Shown piece by piece: positions 44,264-53,823 of a stretch of 64,000 nt of DNA. The stretch comes from an uncultured Clostridia bacterium (GTDB lineage Bacteria; Bacillota; Clostridia; Christensenellales; Borkfalkiaceae). The position numbers were made by a program, and so were the translations under genes. The notes below the pieces were generated by a model. The model was not told the DNA's origin, did not search any database, and worked only from the letters and a program-made list of their open reading frames with translations. The stretch lies in NCBI GenBank assembly GCA_944367565.1, contig CALVWR010000005.1, positions 1 through 64,000 on the forward strand, in the 5' to 3' direction. Numbering within the stretch: the first letter of the stretch is position 1; every line of letters begins with the position of its first letter.

Positions 44264-46246
44264 TTATTCAAGTTCGAAAGCGCCGGTATAGAGCTGGTAA
44301 TATGTGCCCTTTTGGGCGATGAGCTGATCGTGCGTGCCGCGCTCGATGATGCGGCCGTGGTCGAGTACCATGATGACGTCGGAGTTCTGTACGGTCGAGA
44401 GCCTGTGCGCAATGACAAACACCGTTCTTCCTTCCATCAGCTGATCGGTACCGCGTTGTACGAGCGCTTCGGTATGGGTGTCGATCGAGGACGTGGCTTC
44501 GTCCAGGATCATGACGGGCGCGTCCTTGACCGCCGCGCGGGCAATGGACAAAAGCTGCCGCTGCCCTTGCGACAGGTTGCTGCCGTCGCCGGTCAGCATC
44601 GTGTTATAGCCTTCCGGAAGCCGCGTGATGAAATCGTGCGCGTTGGCAAGTTTTGCCGCCGCAATACATTCTTCGTCGGTCGCGTCCAGTTTCCCGTAAC
44701 GGATATTGTCCATCACCGTGCCGGTAAACAGATTGGTGTCCTGTAAGACCATGCCCAGAGAATGGCGCAGATCGTCCTTTTTAATTTTATTGATGTTGAT
44801 CCCGTCGTATCGGATTTTGCCGTCCGCAATATCGTAAAAACGGTTGATAAGGTTGGTGATCGTGGTCTTGCCCGCACCCGTGGCGCCGACAAATGCCACT
44901 TTCTGACCCGGTTCGGCGTACAGCGTCACGTCATGCAATACGATTTTATTTTCCACATAACCGAAATCCACGTCAAACATACGGATATCGCCCTTCAGTT
45001 CGGTATAGGTCACCGTGCCGTCGGCTTTGTGCGGATGTCTCCATGCCCATTTTCCGGTCCGTTTATCGCTTTCGGTGATGTTTCCGTTTTCATCGATGTT
45101 CGCGTTGACCAGCGTGACGTAACCTTCGTCCTTTTCCGGTTCTTCATCCATCAGTTCGAAGACGCGGTCCGCGCCGGCAAGCCCCATGACGACGGAGTTG
45201 ATCTGCTGCGCCATGTTGGAGATGTTGTTCGTGAACTGACGGCTCATCGAAAGGAAGGAAACGATCATCGCAATATAGGTGAGGGTTTCCAAAGTTCCGA
45301 AGCCGTATTGAATGCTGAGATTCGGCAAGGCGTTGATCGCCATGATCCCGCCGAGGAAGGCGAGGACGACATAGAGCAGATTGCCGACGTTGCCCATGAT
45401 GGGCATCAGGATGTTTGCGAAGGTATTCGCGGAGCAGGAATCGGCAAAGAGCTGATCGTTGATGACATCGAAATCCTTTTTTGCTTCCTCTTCGTGGCAG
45501 AACACTTTGACGACTTTCTGTCCGTGCATCATTTCTTCGATGAAGCCTTCGGTTTTCCCGAGCGCCATTTGCTGTTTGAGGAAGTATTTTCCCGATTTTC
45601 CGCCGATGTTTTTCGTGATCATCGACATGACGAATACGCCGAGGAACACGACGAGGGAAAGCCATATGCTGTAATAGAACATGATGCAGAGCAGGAACAC
45701 GAGCATCGTGATGGAGGAAAAGAGGTTCGGAATGCTCTGGGACACGAGTTGCCGTACGGCGTCCACGTCGTTGGTGTAATGGCTCATGATGTCGCCGTGG
45801 GTATGCTGATCGAAATATTTGATGGGTAAACGCTGCATTTTATCGAAAAGATCGGTTCTGAGCTGATGCAGGAATGCTTGCGTCACCTTTGCCATGAGCT
45901 GGGTATAAAGGGTATTTGCGCAGATACCGAGAATATAGATACAGATCATGGTGAGAATGATGCGGATCAGATCGCTCCAGATATAGTTCCAGCCGGCGGC
46001 AGCCGAACCGGCGGCAATTCCCTGTTCGATGCCGTTGCCGATGACGACGATCATATTGTTGAGAAAAATCGGCGCGGCGGCGTTGGACACGGCGGTGACG
46101 ATCAGACAGAAAAATACGATAATGAGCGCAACTTTATGGTATTTGAATAAGTATTTGAACAGTCTGCCGAACGTTCCTTTTCGGGCTTTTTGTCTGCCTG
46201 CGGTACCCGGAGCGCCGGGGCGCATCCTCATATTAGTTCTCGGCAT
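44264..46246 (-). CDS. ABC exporter half, catalytic partner (pair 2, subunit B)
   Basis: 660 residues from ATG 46246 (ribosome site AGGAGGTGAC, inside the end of the upstream gene). The membrane domain is followed by a linker that carries an extra hydrophilic stretch of about 30 residues before the nucleotide-binding domain. Walker A GATGAGKTT, Walker B MILDEATSS with Glu and the switch His in VIAHRLST are normal; the signature is LSQGQ. This is the catalytically complete half of a heterodimer with the 602-residue protein. It ends two bases before the PflX-like gene. Confidence 0.92.
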   Translation of the reverse strand: MPRTNMRMRPGAPGTAGRQKARKGTFGRLFKYLFKYHKVALIIVFFCLIVTAVSNAAAPIFLNNMIVVIGNGIEQGIAAGSAAAGWNYIWSDLIRIILTMICIYILGICANTLYTQLMAKVTQAFLHQLRTDLFDKMQRLPIKYFDQHTHGDIMSHYTNDVDAVRQLVSQSIPNLFSSITMLVFLLCIMFYYSIWLSLVVFLGVFVMSMITKNIGGKSGKYFLKQQMALGKTEGFIEEMMHGQKVVKVFCHEEEAKKDFDVINDQLFADSCSANTFANILMPIMGNVGNLLYVVLAFLGGIMAINALPNLSIQYGFGTLETLTYIAMIVSFLSMSRQFTNNISNMAQQINSVVMGLAGADRVFELMDEEPEKDEGYVTLVNANIDENGNITESDKRTGKWAWRHPHKADGTVTYTELKGDIRMFDVDFGYVENKIVLHDVTLYAEPGQKVAFVGATGAGKTTITNLINRFYDIADGKIRYDGININKIKKDDLRHSLGMVLQDTNLFTGTVMDNIRYGKLDATDEECIAAAKLANAHDFITRLPEGYNTMLTGDGSNLSQGQRQLLSIARAAVKDAPVMILDEATSSIDTHTEALVQRGTDQLMEGRTVFVIAHRLSTVQNSDVIMVLDHGRIIERGTHDQLIAQKGTYYQLYTGAFELE

Positions 46247-48041
46247 TTTCGTCACCTCCTCTGTTTTGCGTATAATAGAGATCGCGATACGTTTCGTTCC
46301 GTTTGAGAAGCTCTTCATGGGAACCGATATCGTTGATTTCACCGTTTTTCATGATGATGATTTTATCGGCGTCCTGCACGGAAGCGACGCGCTGCGCGAT
46401 GATGATCTTCGTGGTGTGGGGGATTTCGTCGCGGAACGCCTTGCGGATCAGCGCGTCGGTTTTGGTATCGACGGCGCTGGTGGAATCGTCGAGAATCAGC
46501 ACTTTCGGCCGCTTGAGCAGAGCGCGGGCAATACAGAGCCGCTGTTTTTGTCCGCCGGAAACGTTCGCGCCGCCCTGTTCGATAAAGGTATCGTACTTTT
46601 CGGGGAAGCCTTGGATGAATTCGTCGGCCTGCGCGAGTTTGCACACCCGGACAAGTTCCTCGTCCGAAGCGTTCTGATCGCCCCAGCGGAGATTTTCCTT
46701 GATGGTCCCGGAAAACAGCACGTTTTTCTGCAACACCACGGAGATCTGATTGCGCAGGGCGTCGAGGTCGTATTCACGCACGTCGTGCCCGCCGACGGAT
46801 ACCGAACCGACGGAAACGTCGTAAAGGCGGGGGATGAGGTTGACGAGCGTGGTCTTTGAACTTCCCGTATCGCCGAGAATCCCCACGGTCTCGCCGGAAT
46901 GAATGGTAAGGTTAATGTTTTTCAAAGCGTATTTTTCCGCTTTTTCGGAATATTTGAAATTGACATTCTGAAAGACGATCTCGCCGTTTTCCACCACCGT
47001 AAGGGCGTTTTCGGGGCATTTGAGGGAGCTTTCTTCTTTCAGAACCTCGCAGATCCGGCGCGCCGACGCGGCAGACATGGTGATCATGGCAATCACCATG
47101 GAGAGCATCATCATGCTCATGAGGCACATGGTGGAATAGTTGATCATCGCCTGCAGCTTGTCGACGCCGAAATCGCTTCCGAGACTGTCGACGGCAAGTT
47201 TCGCGCCGAAGAAGGAAACGATGAGCATTACGATATACATACAAAGCTGCATCAGCGGCGTATTGAGGGCGATGAGCCGTTCGGCTTTGGTGAAGTCGGA
47301 GCGGACGTTGTCGGAGGTTTTGCGGAATTTTTCCGATTCGTATTCTTCCCGCACGTAGGCTTTGACGACGCGCGCCGCCTTGACGTTTTCCTGGACCGAT
47401 TCGTTCATCGCGTCGTACTTTTTGAAGATACGGTTGAAGAACGGCACGGCTTTAGAGATAATCAGTGCAAGTCCGCCGATCAGCAAAGGCAGGACGATGA
47501 CAAAAATCCATGCGAGGCGCGGACTCATGACGAACGCCATCACGATGGAGAAGATAAACATCATCGGACTGCGGATGGCGATCCTGATGACCATCATATA
47601 TGCCATCTGCACGTTGGTGACGTCGGTGGTGAGCCGCGTGACCAGGCTCGACGAGGAAAATTTGTCGATGTTGGCAAAGGAAAAGGTCTGCACGCGATAA
47701 AACAGATCCTTTCTCAGATTTTTCGCGAAGCCCGTCGACGCCTTTGCGCACGCCTTGCCGCTCAGAACGCCGAACGCCAGCGCGAGGAACGCGACTGCGA
47801 TCAGCGCGCCTCCCAACGCAAAAACGCGCGACAGATCCTGTTTCTGGATTGCGTCGATGAGATAGGACGTCACGAAGGGGATAAGCACTTCCAGAATCAC
47901 TTCCACCGTAACGTATAACGGCGTTAAAATGGAATCCTTTTTGTATTCCCTTACGGATTTTGAAAGCTGTCCGATAACGTGGAGGTGCTCGCCGTTTTTA
48001 CGGCGCTTTTTTGTTGCATTTTTGTTCGTTTTTTCCTTCAT
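46233..48041 (-). CDS. ABC exporter half, degenerate-site partner (pair 2, subunit A)
   Basis: 602 residues with a very basic N-terminus (about 17 residues), six membrane helices and a nucleotide-binding domain. Signature VSGGQKQR is good. Walker A reads GDTGSSKTT, with Ser for the last Gly; the Glu after Walker B is Asp (LILDDS) and the switch His is Gln (IIAQRVA). It complements subunit B. Ribosome site AAGGAGGCAAT; 21 bases after tetR. Confidence 0.9.
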   Translation of the reverse strand: MKEKTNKNATKKRRKNGEHLHVIGQLSKSVREYKKDSILTPLYVTVEVILEVLIPFVTSYLIDAIQKQDLSRVFALGGALIAVAFLALAFGVLSGKACAKASTGFAKNLRKDLFYRVQTFSFANIDKFSSSSLVTRLTTDVTNVQMAYMMVIRIAIRSPMMFIFSIVMAFVMSPRLAWIFVIVLPLLIGGLALIISKAVPFFNRIFKKYDAMNESVQENVKAARVVKAYVREEYESEKFRKTSDNVRSDFTKAERLIALNTPLMQLCMYIVMLIVSFFGAKLAVDSLGSDFGVDKLQAMINYSTMCLMSMMMLSMVIAMITMSAASARRICEVLKEESSLKCPENALTVVENGEIVFQNVNFKYSEKAEKYALKNINLTIHSGETVGILGDTGSSKTTLVNLIPRLYDVSVGSVSVGGHDVREYDLDALRNQISVVLQKNVLFSGTIKENLRWGDQNASDEELVRVCKLAQADEFIQGFPEKYDTFIEQGGANVSGGQKQRLCIARALLKRPKVLILDDSTSAVDTKTDALIRKAFRDEIPHTTKIIIAQRVASVQDADKIIIMKNGEINDIGSHEELLKRNETYRDLYYTQNRGGDENAEN

Positions 48042-48062
48042 ATTGCCTCCTTTACAGGTCGT

Positions 48063-48674
48063 TTACTTCTTAAAAATATCGATGATGAAATCGATGCTCG
48101 GATAGGGAAGTTTCTTCTTCGGCGCGGAAAGAAGCACCGTGTTGAGGGAGTTCCCCTGAATGATACAGTGCAGCAGCGCGCAACATTCCTGCGGCGAGTG
48201 CTTTGTCGAAAATTCTCCGCTTGCCTGCGCGCTCTTGAAAAATTCCGTAAGCAGTCTCGGAAGCGGCCGCTTTTCCGCCGCGATCGGTTCCCCGTCGGCA
48301 TTCGCTTTCAGAAACCATCGCGAAATGAAAAAATAAAAATAATAGGAAAAATTTTCATCGCGGTAAACAAGATCGAAATTGTGGGACAGGAATTTCCTTA
48401 ACCGCTGTTCGTAACTGATTGTGTCGTCCGTGAAAAAATTCTCTATCACCGAAATCGAATCTTTGCCGCTGAAATGCAGAAGCTCGTCAAAAATTTCCTT
48501 CTTGTTCCGGAAATAGTGATAAAACAATCCGTGCGAACATCCCGCCCGCGCCACGATATCTTCGACTTTCGCTCCTTCATATCCTTTTTCACAGAAAACC
48601 TTCAGTCCCGCAAGAAGGATCTGGTCTTTTCGTTCCGATTTGATTTTTTCCAGTTGCGTTTTCGTTTTCGGCAT
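48063..48674 (-). CDS. TetR-family repressor of the ABC operon
   Basis: 203 residues from ATG 48674. The N-terminal helix-turn-helix is EKGYEGAKVEDIVARAGCSH with GLFYHYFRNKKEIF behind it, the TetR pattern; the rest is the helical ligand-binding domain. The operon order tetR, ABC A, ABC B, radical SAM suggests it represses its own operon and releases it in the presence of the exporter substrate. A matching inverted repeat lies in its promoter. Confidence 0.9.
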   Translation of the reverse strand: MPKTKTQLEKIKSERKDQILLAGLKVFCEKGYEGAKVEDIVARAGCSHGLFYHYFRNKKEIFDELLHFSGKDSISVIENFFTDDTISYEQRLRKFLSHNFDLVYRDENFSYYFYFFISRWFLKANADGEPIAAEKRPLPRLLTEFFKSAQASGEFSTKHSPQECCALLHCIIQGNSLNTVLLSAPKKKLPYPSIDFIIDIFKK

Positions 48675-48689
48675 GCCGATTCTCCGTAC

Positions 48690-48707
48690 ATTGACGAAAA
48701 AGTCAAT
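48690..48707. promoter_or_regulatory. Inverted repeat, likely TetR operator
   Basis: ATTGAC (48690-48695), 6 bases, GTCAAT (48702-48707). It lies between the -10 box and the tetR start codon, where a bound repressor would block transcription. Confidence 0.5.
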
Positions 48708-48720
48708 CGATTTTTTGCCT

Positions 48721-48749
48721 ATTATAACACACAAAAAAAAGAGTGTCAA
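48721..48749 (-). promoter_or_regulatory. Promoter of the tetR-ABC-pflX operon
   Basis: TTGACA (48749-48744), 17 bases, TATAAT (48726-48721) on the minus strand; both exact. Confidence 0.8.
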
Positions 48750-48849
48750 TCAAAATTCGGGGGGAAAAGATTTTTTGTTTTATTTTACAAAATTCGGGCT
48801 TTTCCGTGCGGGCGCGGGCGTGCGCAAACAATTTTAGAAAAAAAATCGT

Positions 48850-48878
48850 TTGACTTACAGGGGCAAATGGTATATAAT
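48850..48878 (+). promoter_or_regulatory. Promoter of metK-comF-secA
   Basis: TTGACT (48850-48855), 17 bases, TATAAT (48873-48878). Confidence 0.7.
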
Positions 48879-48884
48879 ATCGTA

Positions 48885-49097
48885 AGCTGACCGAAGCGTG
48901 TGCGACGAGGACGGGACGGGGGTATTTTTCTTGTGTCTTTACGTCGGCGGCGCCGGCGGCGGACGAGGAGAAAAACGCGCGGCTTACGGCAGAAAAACGC
49001 GCGTATGTTTTTTAACGCGTGCGGCAACGGGCGGTGCGGCGGACGGAGAAAAGCGAATAAGTCCCGCGCGGCCCGACGCGGATAAAAGGATTGAACT
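48885..49097 (+). other. GC-rich leader of metK
   Basis: About 210 bases between the metK promoter and start, far more GC-rich than the promoter region. GAAAAACGCGCG is present twice (48970-48981, 48992-49003). No match to the SAM-I core could be found by eye. It may be a structured leader of another type or simply unstructured. Confidence 0.4.
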
Positions 49098-50273
49098 ATG
49101 AAGAGAGTTTTTACAAGCGAAAGCGTGACGGAAGGGCATCCCGACAAGGTTTGCGACAGGATTGCCGATTCCGTTCTGGACGAGATACTCAAGCAGGACA
49201 GGGATGCGCGGGTGGCGTGCGAATGTGCCGTCAAGGATAATTATATGCTGATCATGGGGGAGATCACCACAAGCGCGCAGATCGACGCGGAAAAGATCGC
49301 CCGCGAAAAGATCGCACAGATCGGCTATACCGACGATCGGTTGGGATTCAGCGCCGACGCGTGTGCGATCGACGTGCGGCTCAGCCGTCAGAGCGGGGAC
49401 ATCGCGCTGGGGGTGGATTGTTCCTTCGAGTGCAAGGAGGACAGCTGCAATCTCCGTGACAGGATCGGCGCGGGGGATCAGGGCATGATGTACGGATACG
49501 CGTGCCGGGAGACCGAAGAATATATGCCGCTTGCGCTGATGCTTTCGCATAAACTGTGCAAACGGTTGGAAGAGGTCAGAAAGAGCGGCCTTTTGAAATA
49601 CCTGCGACCCGACGGAAAGGGGCAGGTCAGCGTGGAATACGAGGACGGGAAACCCGTGCGCGTCGCGGCGGTGGTGCTTTCCTCGCAACACGACGAGAGC
49701 GTTTCGACAAAGACGTTGCGGGCGGATTTGAAAAAGTATGTCGTCGATGCAGTTCTGCCGGCGGAACTGCTCGATGAAAACACCGTGTATTATATCAATC
49801 CTACGGGGCGGTTCGAGATCGGCGGTCCTGCGGGGGATTCGGGACTGACGGGCAGAAAGATCATCGTCGACACCTACGGCGGCAGATGTCCGCACGGCGG
49901 CGGTTCGTTCAGCGGGAAGGATCCCACGAAGGTCGACAGAAGCGCGGCGTATATGGCGCGCTATGTGTGCAAGAATCTCGTGGCGGCGGGACTGGCGGAC
50001 GAATGTGTGCTGGAAGTCGCCTATGCCATCGGCGTGGCGCATCCCGTTTCGGTCTATGTCGATACGCGCGGAACGGGAAAACTTTCCGATCAGCGGCTTT
50101 CCGAGATCGTGAAAAAGGAATTCGATTTGCGTCCTTATTCCATCATCGAAACGCTTAATCTGCGCAGACCGGGATACGAAAAGACTTCGGTATACGGGCA
50201 TTTCGGCAAAGCGGATTGCAGCTGGGAAAGGCTCGATCGCGTGAAGGATCTGCAAAAGTATCTCGATGTTTGA
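49098..50273 (+). CDS. metK: S-adenosylmethionine synthetase
   Basis: Makes SAM from methionine and ATP. 391 residues: [20 protein letters not shown] at the start, [20 protein letters not shown] (about 118-137) and [20 protein letters not shown] (about 260-280) are the known active-site signatures. Its end overlaps comF by eight bases. Confidence 0.97.
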   Translation: MKRVFTSESVTEGHPDKVCDRIADSVLDEILKQDRDARVACECAVKDNYMLIMGEITTSAQIDAEKIAREKIAQIGYTDDRLGFSADACAIDVRLSRQSGDIALGVDCSFECKEDSCNLRDRIGAGDQGMMYGYACRETEEYMPLALMLSHKLCKRLEEVRKSGLLKYLRPDGKGQVSVEYEDGKPVRVAAVVLSSQHDESVSTKTLRADLKKYVVDAVLPAELLDENTVYYINPTGRFEIGGPAGDSGLTGRKIIVDTYGGRCPHGGGSFSGKDPTKVDRSAAYMARYVCKNLVAAGLADECVLEVAYAIGVAHPVSVYVDTRGTGKLSDQRLSEIVKKEFDLRPYSIIETLNLRRPGYEKTSVYGHFGKADCSWERLDRVKDLQKYLDV

Positions 50274-50997
50274 ACGATGGAAAAAATTTCTGATCGCCGC
50301 GGCGTTTGATCCGCGTTGGACGTGTGCCGTCTGCGGCAGGGAGAATTTCGGCGAAAAATATATTTGCGAAGAATGTGAAAAGAAATTGCCGTTTATCGGC
50401 GAAAATCGGTGCGCGCATTGCGGCCGTCCGCTGGCGGCAGCGGCGCCGGTATGCGATACCTGCAGGAACCGACTGACGGAGATCGACGGGTGCAGAAGCG
50501 TGTTCCGCTATGCGGGCGCGGTGGAAACGCTGATCAAAAAATTCAAATACGGCGGCGGGAAATGGTTGGCGGAAGGATTTGCCGGGTATCTTGCGGCGCT
50601 ATTCGGAGAAAGCGGGTTTGAAGCGGACGTGGCGGTATCGGTCCCGATGCTGGAAAAGGACGAAAAACGCCGCGGATACAATCAGACGAAGTTGCTTGCG
50701 GAGGCATTTTCCGCGCTGACGGGGATTCCTGCGGAAGATCCGTTGAGGAAGAAGAGACTGACGGCGCGACAAGCGGCGTTGGCGGGAAAAGACAGGCTGA
50801 AGAATCTGATCGACGCGTTCCGCGTAAAGGACAAAACGTTGACGGAGGGGAAATCGATTCTGATTCTCGACGACGTGACCACGACGGGCGCAACGTTGCA
50901 GGCGGTTGCCGCCGCATTGAAGAAAGGCGGCGCAAAGAGGGTGTATGCCCTTACGATCGCTGCGGTTTCCGTGGGGGAAAAAACGAAAAAATCCTAA
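50266..50997 (+). CDS. comF: ComF-family phosphoribosyltransferase-like protein
   Basis: 243 residues. The N-terminus has paired Cys knuckles (CAVCG...CEEC and CAHCG...CDTC), a zinc finger. The C-terminal part is a phosphoribosyltransferase-like domain with [14 protein letters not shown], the PRPP-loop motif. ComF proteins help single-stranded DNA uptake during transformation in other bacteria; no other competence gene is in view. Confidence 0.9.
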   Translation: MFERWKKFLIAAAFDPRWTCAVCGRENFGEKYICEECEKKLPFIGENRCAHCGRPLAAAAPVCDTCRNRLTEIDGCRSVFRYAGAVETLIKKFKYGGGKWLAEGFAGYLAALFGESGFEADVAVSVPMLEKDEKRRGYNQTKLLAEAFSALTGIPAEDPLRKKRLTARQAALAGKDRLKNLIDAFRVKDKTLTEGKSILILDDVTTTGATLQAVAAALKKGGAKRVYALTIAAVSVGEKTKKS

Positions 50998-51014
50998 GTG
51001 CAAGGAGTGAAAGA

Positions 51015-53699
51015 ATGGGACTGATCCGATACATTTTGGGCGGGGAGAACAGGCGCAATCTGCGCCGGCTCGACGCGATGAGCGATAAAGTGCTGGCGTT
51101 GGAAAGCAAATATGCGGCGTATTCCGACGAGGAGCTTAAAGCCATGACGGCGGCGCTGAAAGAGAGGCTGCGCGCCGGAGAAAAAATGGACGACATCTTG
51201 TACGACGCGTTTGCCGTCGTAAGGGAAGCGGCGTGGCGCGTACTCAATATGCGGCATTACAAGGTACAGATCATGGGGGGCATCTGTCTGCATCAGGGAC
51301 GGGTCGCGGAGATGAAGACGGGCGAAGGAAAAACGCTCGTGGCGACGTTGCCCGCCTATCTTAACGCGCTGACGGGGAACGGCGTGCATATCGTAACGGT
51401 GAACGACTATCTTGCGCGGCGCGACGCCGAATGGATGGGTAAGATCTATAAATTTCTGGGGCTCACGGTAGGCGTGGTGGTGCCGGGAATGGAGGACGAC
51501 GAAAAGAGAAAGGCGTACAACTGCGATATTCTTTACGGAACCAACAACGAACTCGGATTCGATTATTTAAGAGACAATCTGAAAACGCGGGTCAGCCAGA
51601 TGGTACAGCGTCCGCTGGTGTTTGCCATCGTCGACGAAGTGGACTCGATTCTGATCGACGAAGCGAGAACGCCGCTCATCATTTCCGGACGGGGAAAGGA
51701 ATCGAGTGAAAAATATATTTCGGCAAACCGTTTTGTAAAGACCTTGACTCCCGATGTGGATTTTACGGTGGACATCAAGGAAAAGAGCGTGCAGATCACC
51801 GAAAGCGGATCCGCGAAAGCCGAACGGTTTTTCAATCTCGAAAACCTTGCGGACATCGAAAATGCGGACCTCAACCATCACATTCAGCAGGCGCTCAAAG
51901 CACATTATATTTTCAAGAGGGATAACGATTATATCGTCAACGACGGGGAAGTCATCATCGTAGATGAATTTACGGGGCGTCTGATGATCGGGCGGAGGTA
52001 TTCCGACGGACTGCATCAGGCGATCGAGGCGAAGGAAAACGTGAAGATCCGCGACGAGAACAAGACCTACGCCACCATCACGTTCCAGAATTATTTCCGC
52101 CTTTACAAGAAGCTGTCGGGCATGACGGGTACGGCGAAGACGGAGGAAGAGGAATTCCGTTCGATTTACGGGCTGGACGTTTTAGAGATTCCGACGAACA
52201 AGCCGGTGATCCGGAAAGATCTGAACGACGTGATTTATTCCACCGAACGGGGCAAGCAGAACGCCATCATTCAGGAGATCGCGCGCCGGCACGAAGCGGG
52301 GCAGCCCGTGCTGATCGGTACGGTGACGGTGGAAAAGTCGGAAGAAATTTCGAAACTGCTCCTGAAACAGCGCATCAAGCACAACGTGCTGAACGCGAAG
52401 AACCACGCCAGAGAAGCGGACATCATCGCGCAGGCGGGAAGGTACGGCGCGGTGACCATCGCCACGAACATGGCGGGGCGCGGAACGGATATCCTGCTCG
52501 GCGGCAATCCCGAATTTCTGGCAAAGAGGAAATTGAGAGAAGAGGGCGTGGATCCGGAAAACATCGAGATCGCCACGTCGTTTGTCTCCGACGTTTCCGA
52601 CGAGATCAGGGAGATCCGCAAACATTATTGGGACGTCTATAACGAATTCAAAAAGCAGACCGATGCCGAAAAGGAAAAGGTCATCGCGGCGGGAGGATTG
52701 CACATTCTGGGAACGGAGCGTCACGAATCGCGCCGGATCGACAACCAGTTCCGCGGACGAAGCGGACGGCAGGGCGACGCCGGCTCGTCGCAGTTCTTCA
52801 TCTCTCTCGAGGACGATCTCATCAAACGCTTCGGCGGAGAGCGGCTGCAGAGCGTGTATTCCTTCTTCAAGGTGAAGGAAGACGAACCGTTGCAGGCGAA
52901 GATGCTTTCGAGAAGCATCGAGAACGCACAGCGCGCCATCGAAGGCAGAAACTTCGGAATCAGAAAGCACGTTCTCGAATATGACGACGTGATGAACAAA
53001 CAGCGCGAGGTCATGTACGCCGAACGTCTGAAAGTTCTCAAATCCGACGACGTGCATCCGGAAATTCTCGAACTCATTCCCGAATTTGTGAAATACACCG
53101 TGTCTACCGCCATCGACAACGAGAACAAGCCCGAAACGTGGGACATCGAGCAGCTCAACAAGACCATCGAAGCGAAATTGCTGCCTGTCGGGACGGAATT
53201 CATGACGCATGAACGCGCCGTGAACTGGGATTACGATTATATGATCGATCAGCTCACGAAAGAAGTCATCTCCGTGTACGAGCAGAAGATCGAACGCTAT
53301 AAGGAACAGGGCATCAATTTCCGCGAGATAGAAAAGATCGTGCTGCTGAAAAACGTCGACGGCAAGTGGATCGATCATATCGACGCGATGGATCAGCTCC
53401 GAAAAGGAATCTCCCTGCGCTCGTACGGAAACGTCGACCCCGTTGTGGAATATAAAAAGGAAGGGCGCGAGATGTTCGAGGATATGACCATGAGCATCCA
53501 GGACGATACCGTGGGCGTCCTTCTGAAAGCGGAATTGCAGCGCGTCCCCGTGGTGAAGAAAGAGGAAAAACGCGATCTCGTCACCAACGAATCGGGTCCC
53601 GCCGCACCCCGCCGCGCGGCGAAGAGCGTCGGCAGGAACGATCCCTGCCCCTGCGGAAGCGGTAAAAAATATAAAAACTGCTGCGGCAAAAACGAATAA
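51015..53699 (+). CDS. secA: Protein translocase ATPase SecA
   Basis: 894 residues. Drives preproteins through SecYEG. Walker A GEGKTLVATLPAYL (about 102-115), DEVDSILIDEARTPLIISG (DEAD-like box) and the RGTDILLGGNPE region are canonical. The C-terminal tail ends in the zinc/SecB-type element NDPCPCGSGKKYKNCCG. Ribosome site CAAGGAGTG. Confidence 0.97.
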   Translation: MGLIRYILGGENRRNLRRLDAMSDKVLALESKYAAYSDEELKAMTAALKERLRAGEKMDDILYDAFAVVREAAWRVLNMRHYKVQIMGGICLHQGRVAEMKTGEGKTLVATLPAYLNALTGNGVHIVTVNDYLARRDAEWMGKIYKFLGLTVGVVVPGMEDDEKRKAYNCDILYGTNNELGFDYLRDNLKTRVSQMVQRPLVFAIVDEVDSILIDEARTPLIISGRGKESSEKYISANRFVKTLTPDVDFTVDIKEKSVQITESGSAKAERFFNLENLADIENADLNHHIQQALKAHYIFKRDNDYIVNDGEVIIVDEFTGRLMIGRRYSDGLHQAIEAKENVKIRDENKTYATITFQNYFRLYKKLSGMTGTAKTEEEEFRSIYGLDVLEIPTNKPVIRKDLNDVIYSTERGKQNAIIQEIARRHEAGQPVLIGTVTVEKSEEISKLLLKQRIKHNVLNAKNHAREADIIAQAGRYGAVTIATNMAGRGTDILLGGNPEFLAKRKLREEGVDPENIEIATSFVSDVSDEIREIRKHYWDVYNEFKKQTDAEKEKVIAAGGLHILGTERHESRRIDNQFRGRSGRQGDAGSSQFFISLEDDLIKRFGGERLQSVYSFFKVKEDEPLQAKMLSRSIENAQRAIEGRNFGIRKHVLEYDDVMNKQREVMYAERLKVLKSDDVHPEILELIPEFVKYTVSTAIDNENKPETWDIEQLNKTIEAKLLPVGTEFMTHERAVNWDYDYMIDQLTKEVISVYEQKIERYKEQGINFREIEKIVLLKNVDGKWIDHIDAMDQLRKGISLRSYGNVDPVVEYKKEGREMFEDMTMSIQDDTVGVLLKAELQRVPVVKKEEKRDLVTNESGPAAPRRAAKSVGRNDPCPCGSGKKYKNCCGKNE

Positions 53700-53739
53700 A
53701 CTTCTCTGTAACCGAAAAAACGGATAAACATCTCTATAA

Positions 53740-53786
53740 CCGACGCCGGCGCGGACAGACTGTCCGCGCCGGCGTCGGCTTTTTTA
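53740..53786 (+). terminator. Terminator after secA
   Basis: A long GC stem of about 17 pairs, CCGACGCCGGCGCGGAC (53740-53756) with its complement (53762-53778), followed by CTTTTTT. A second small hairpin GCGTTCT-CGAAA-AGAACGC lies at 53790-53808. Confidence 0.85.
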
Positions 53787-53823
53787 TCGGCGTTCTCGAA
53801 AAGAACGCGAAAAAGATCTTGTT

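Noticed and set aside
48885..49097. SAM-I riboswitch upstream of metK
   Set aside because: The usual core (AGAGNGGNGGAGGGA and GGCAACC in their order) is not present.
48898..49101. Leader frame of 67 codons ending on the metK start
   Set aside because: It has no ribosome site, and its Gly/Arg/Ala-rich content follows from GC-rich leader DNA. Overlap with the metK ATG is suggestive but not enough.
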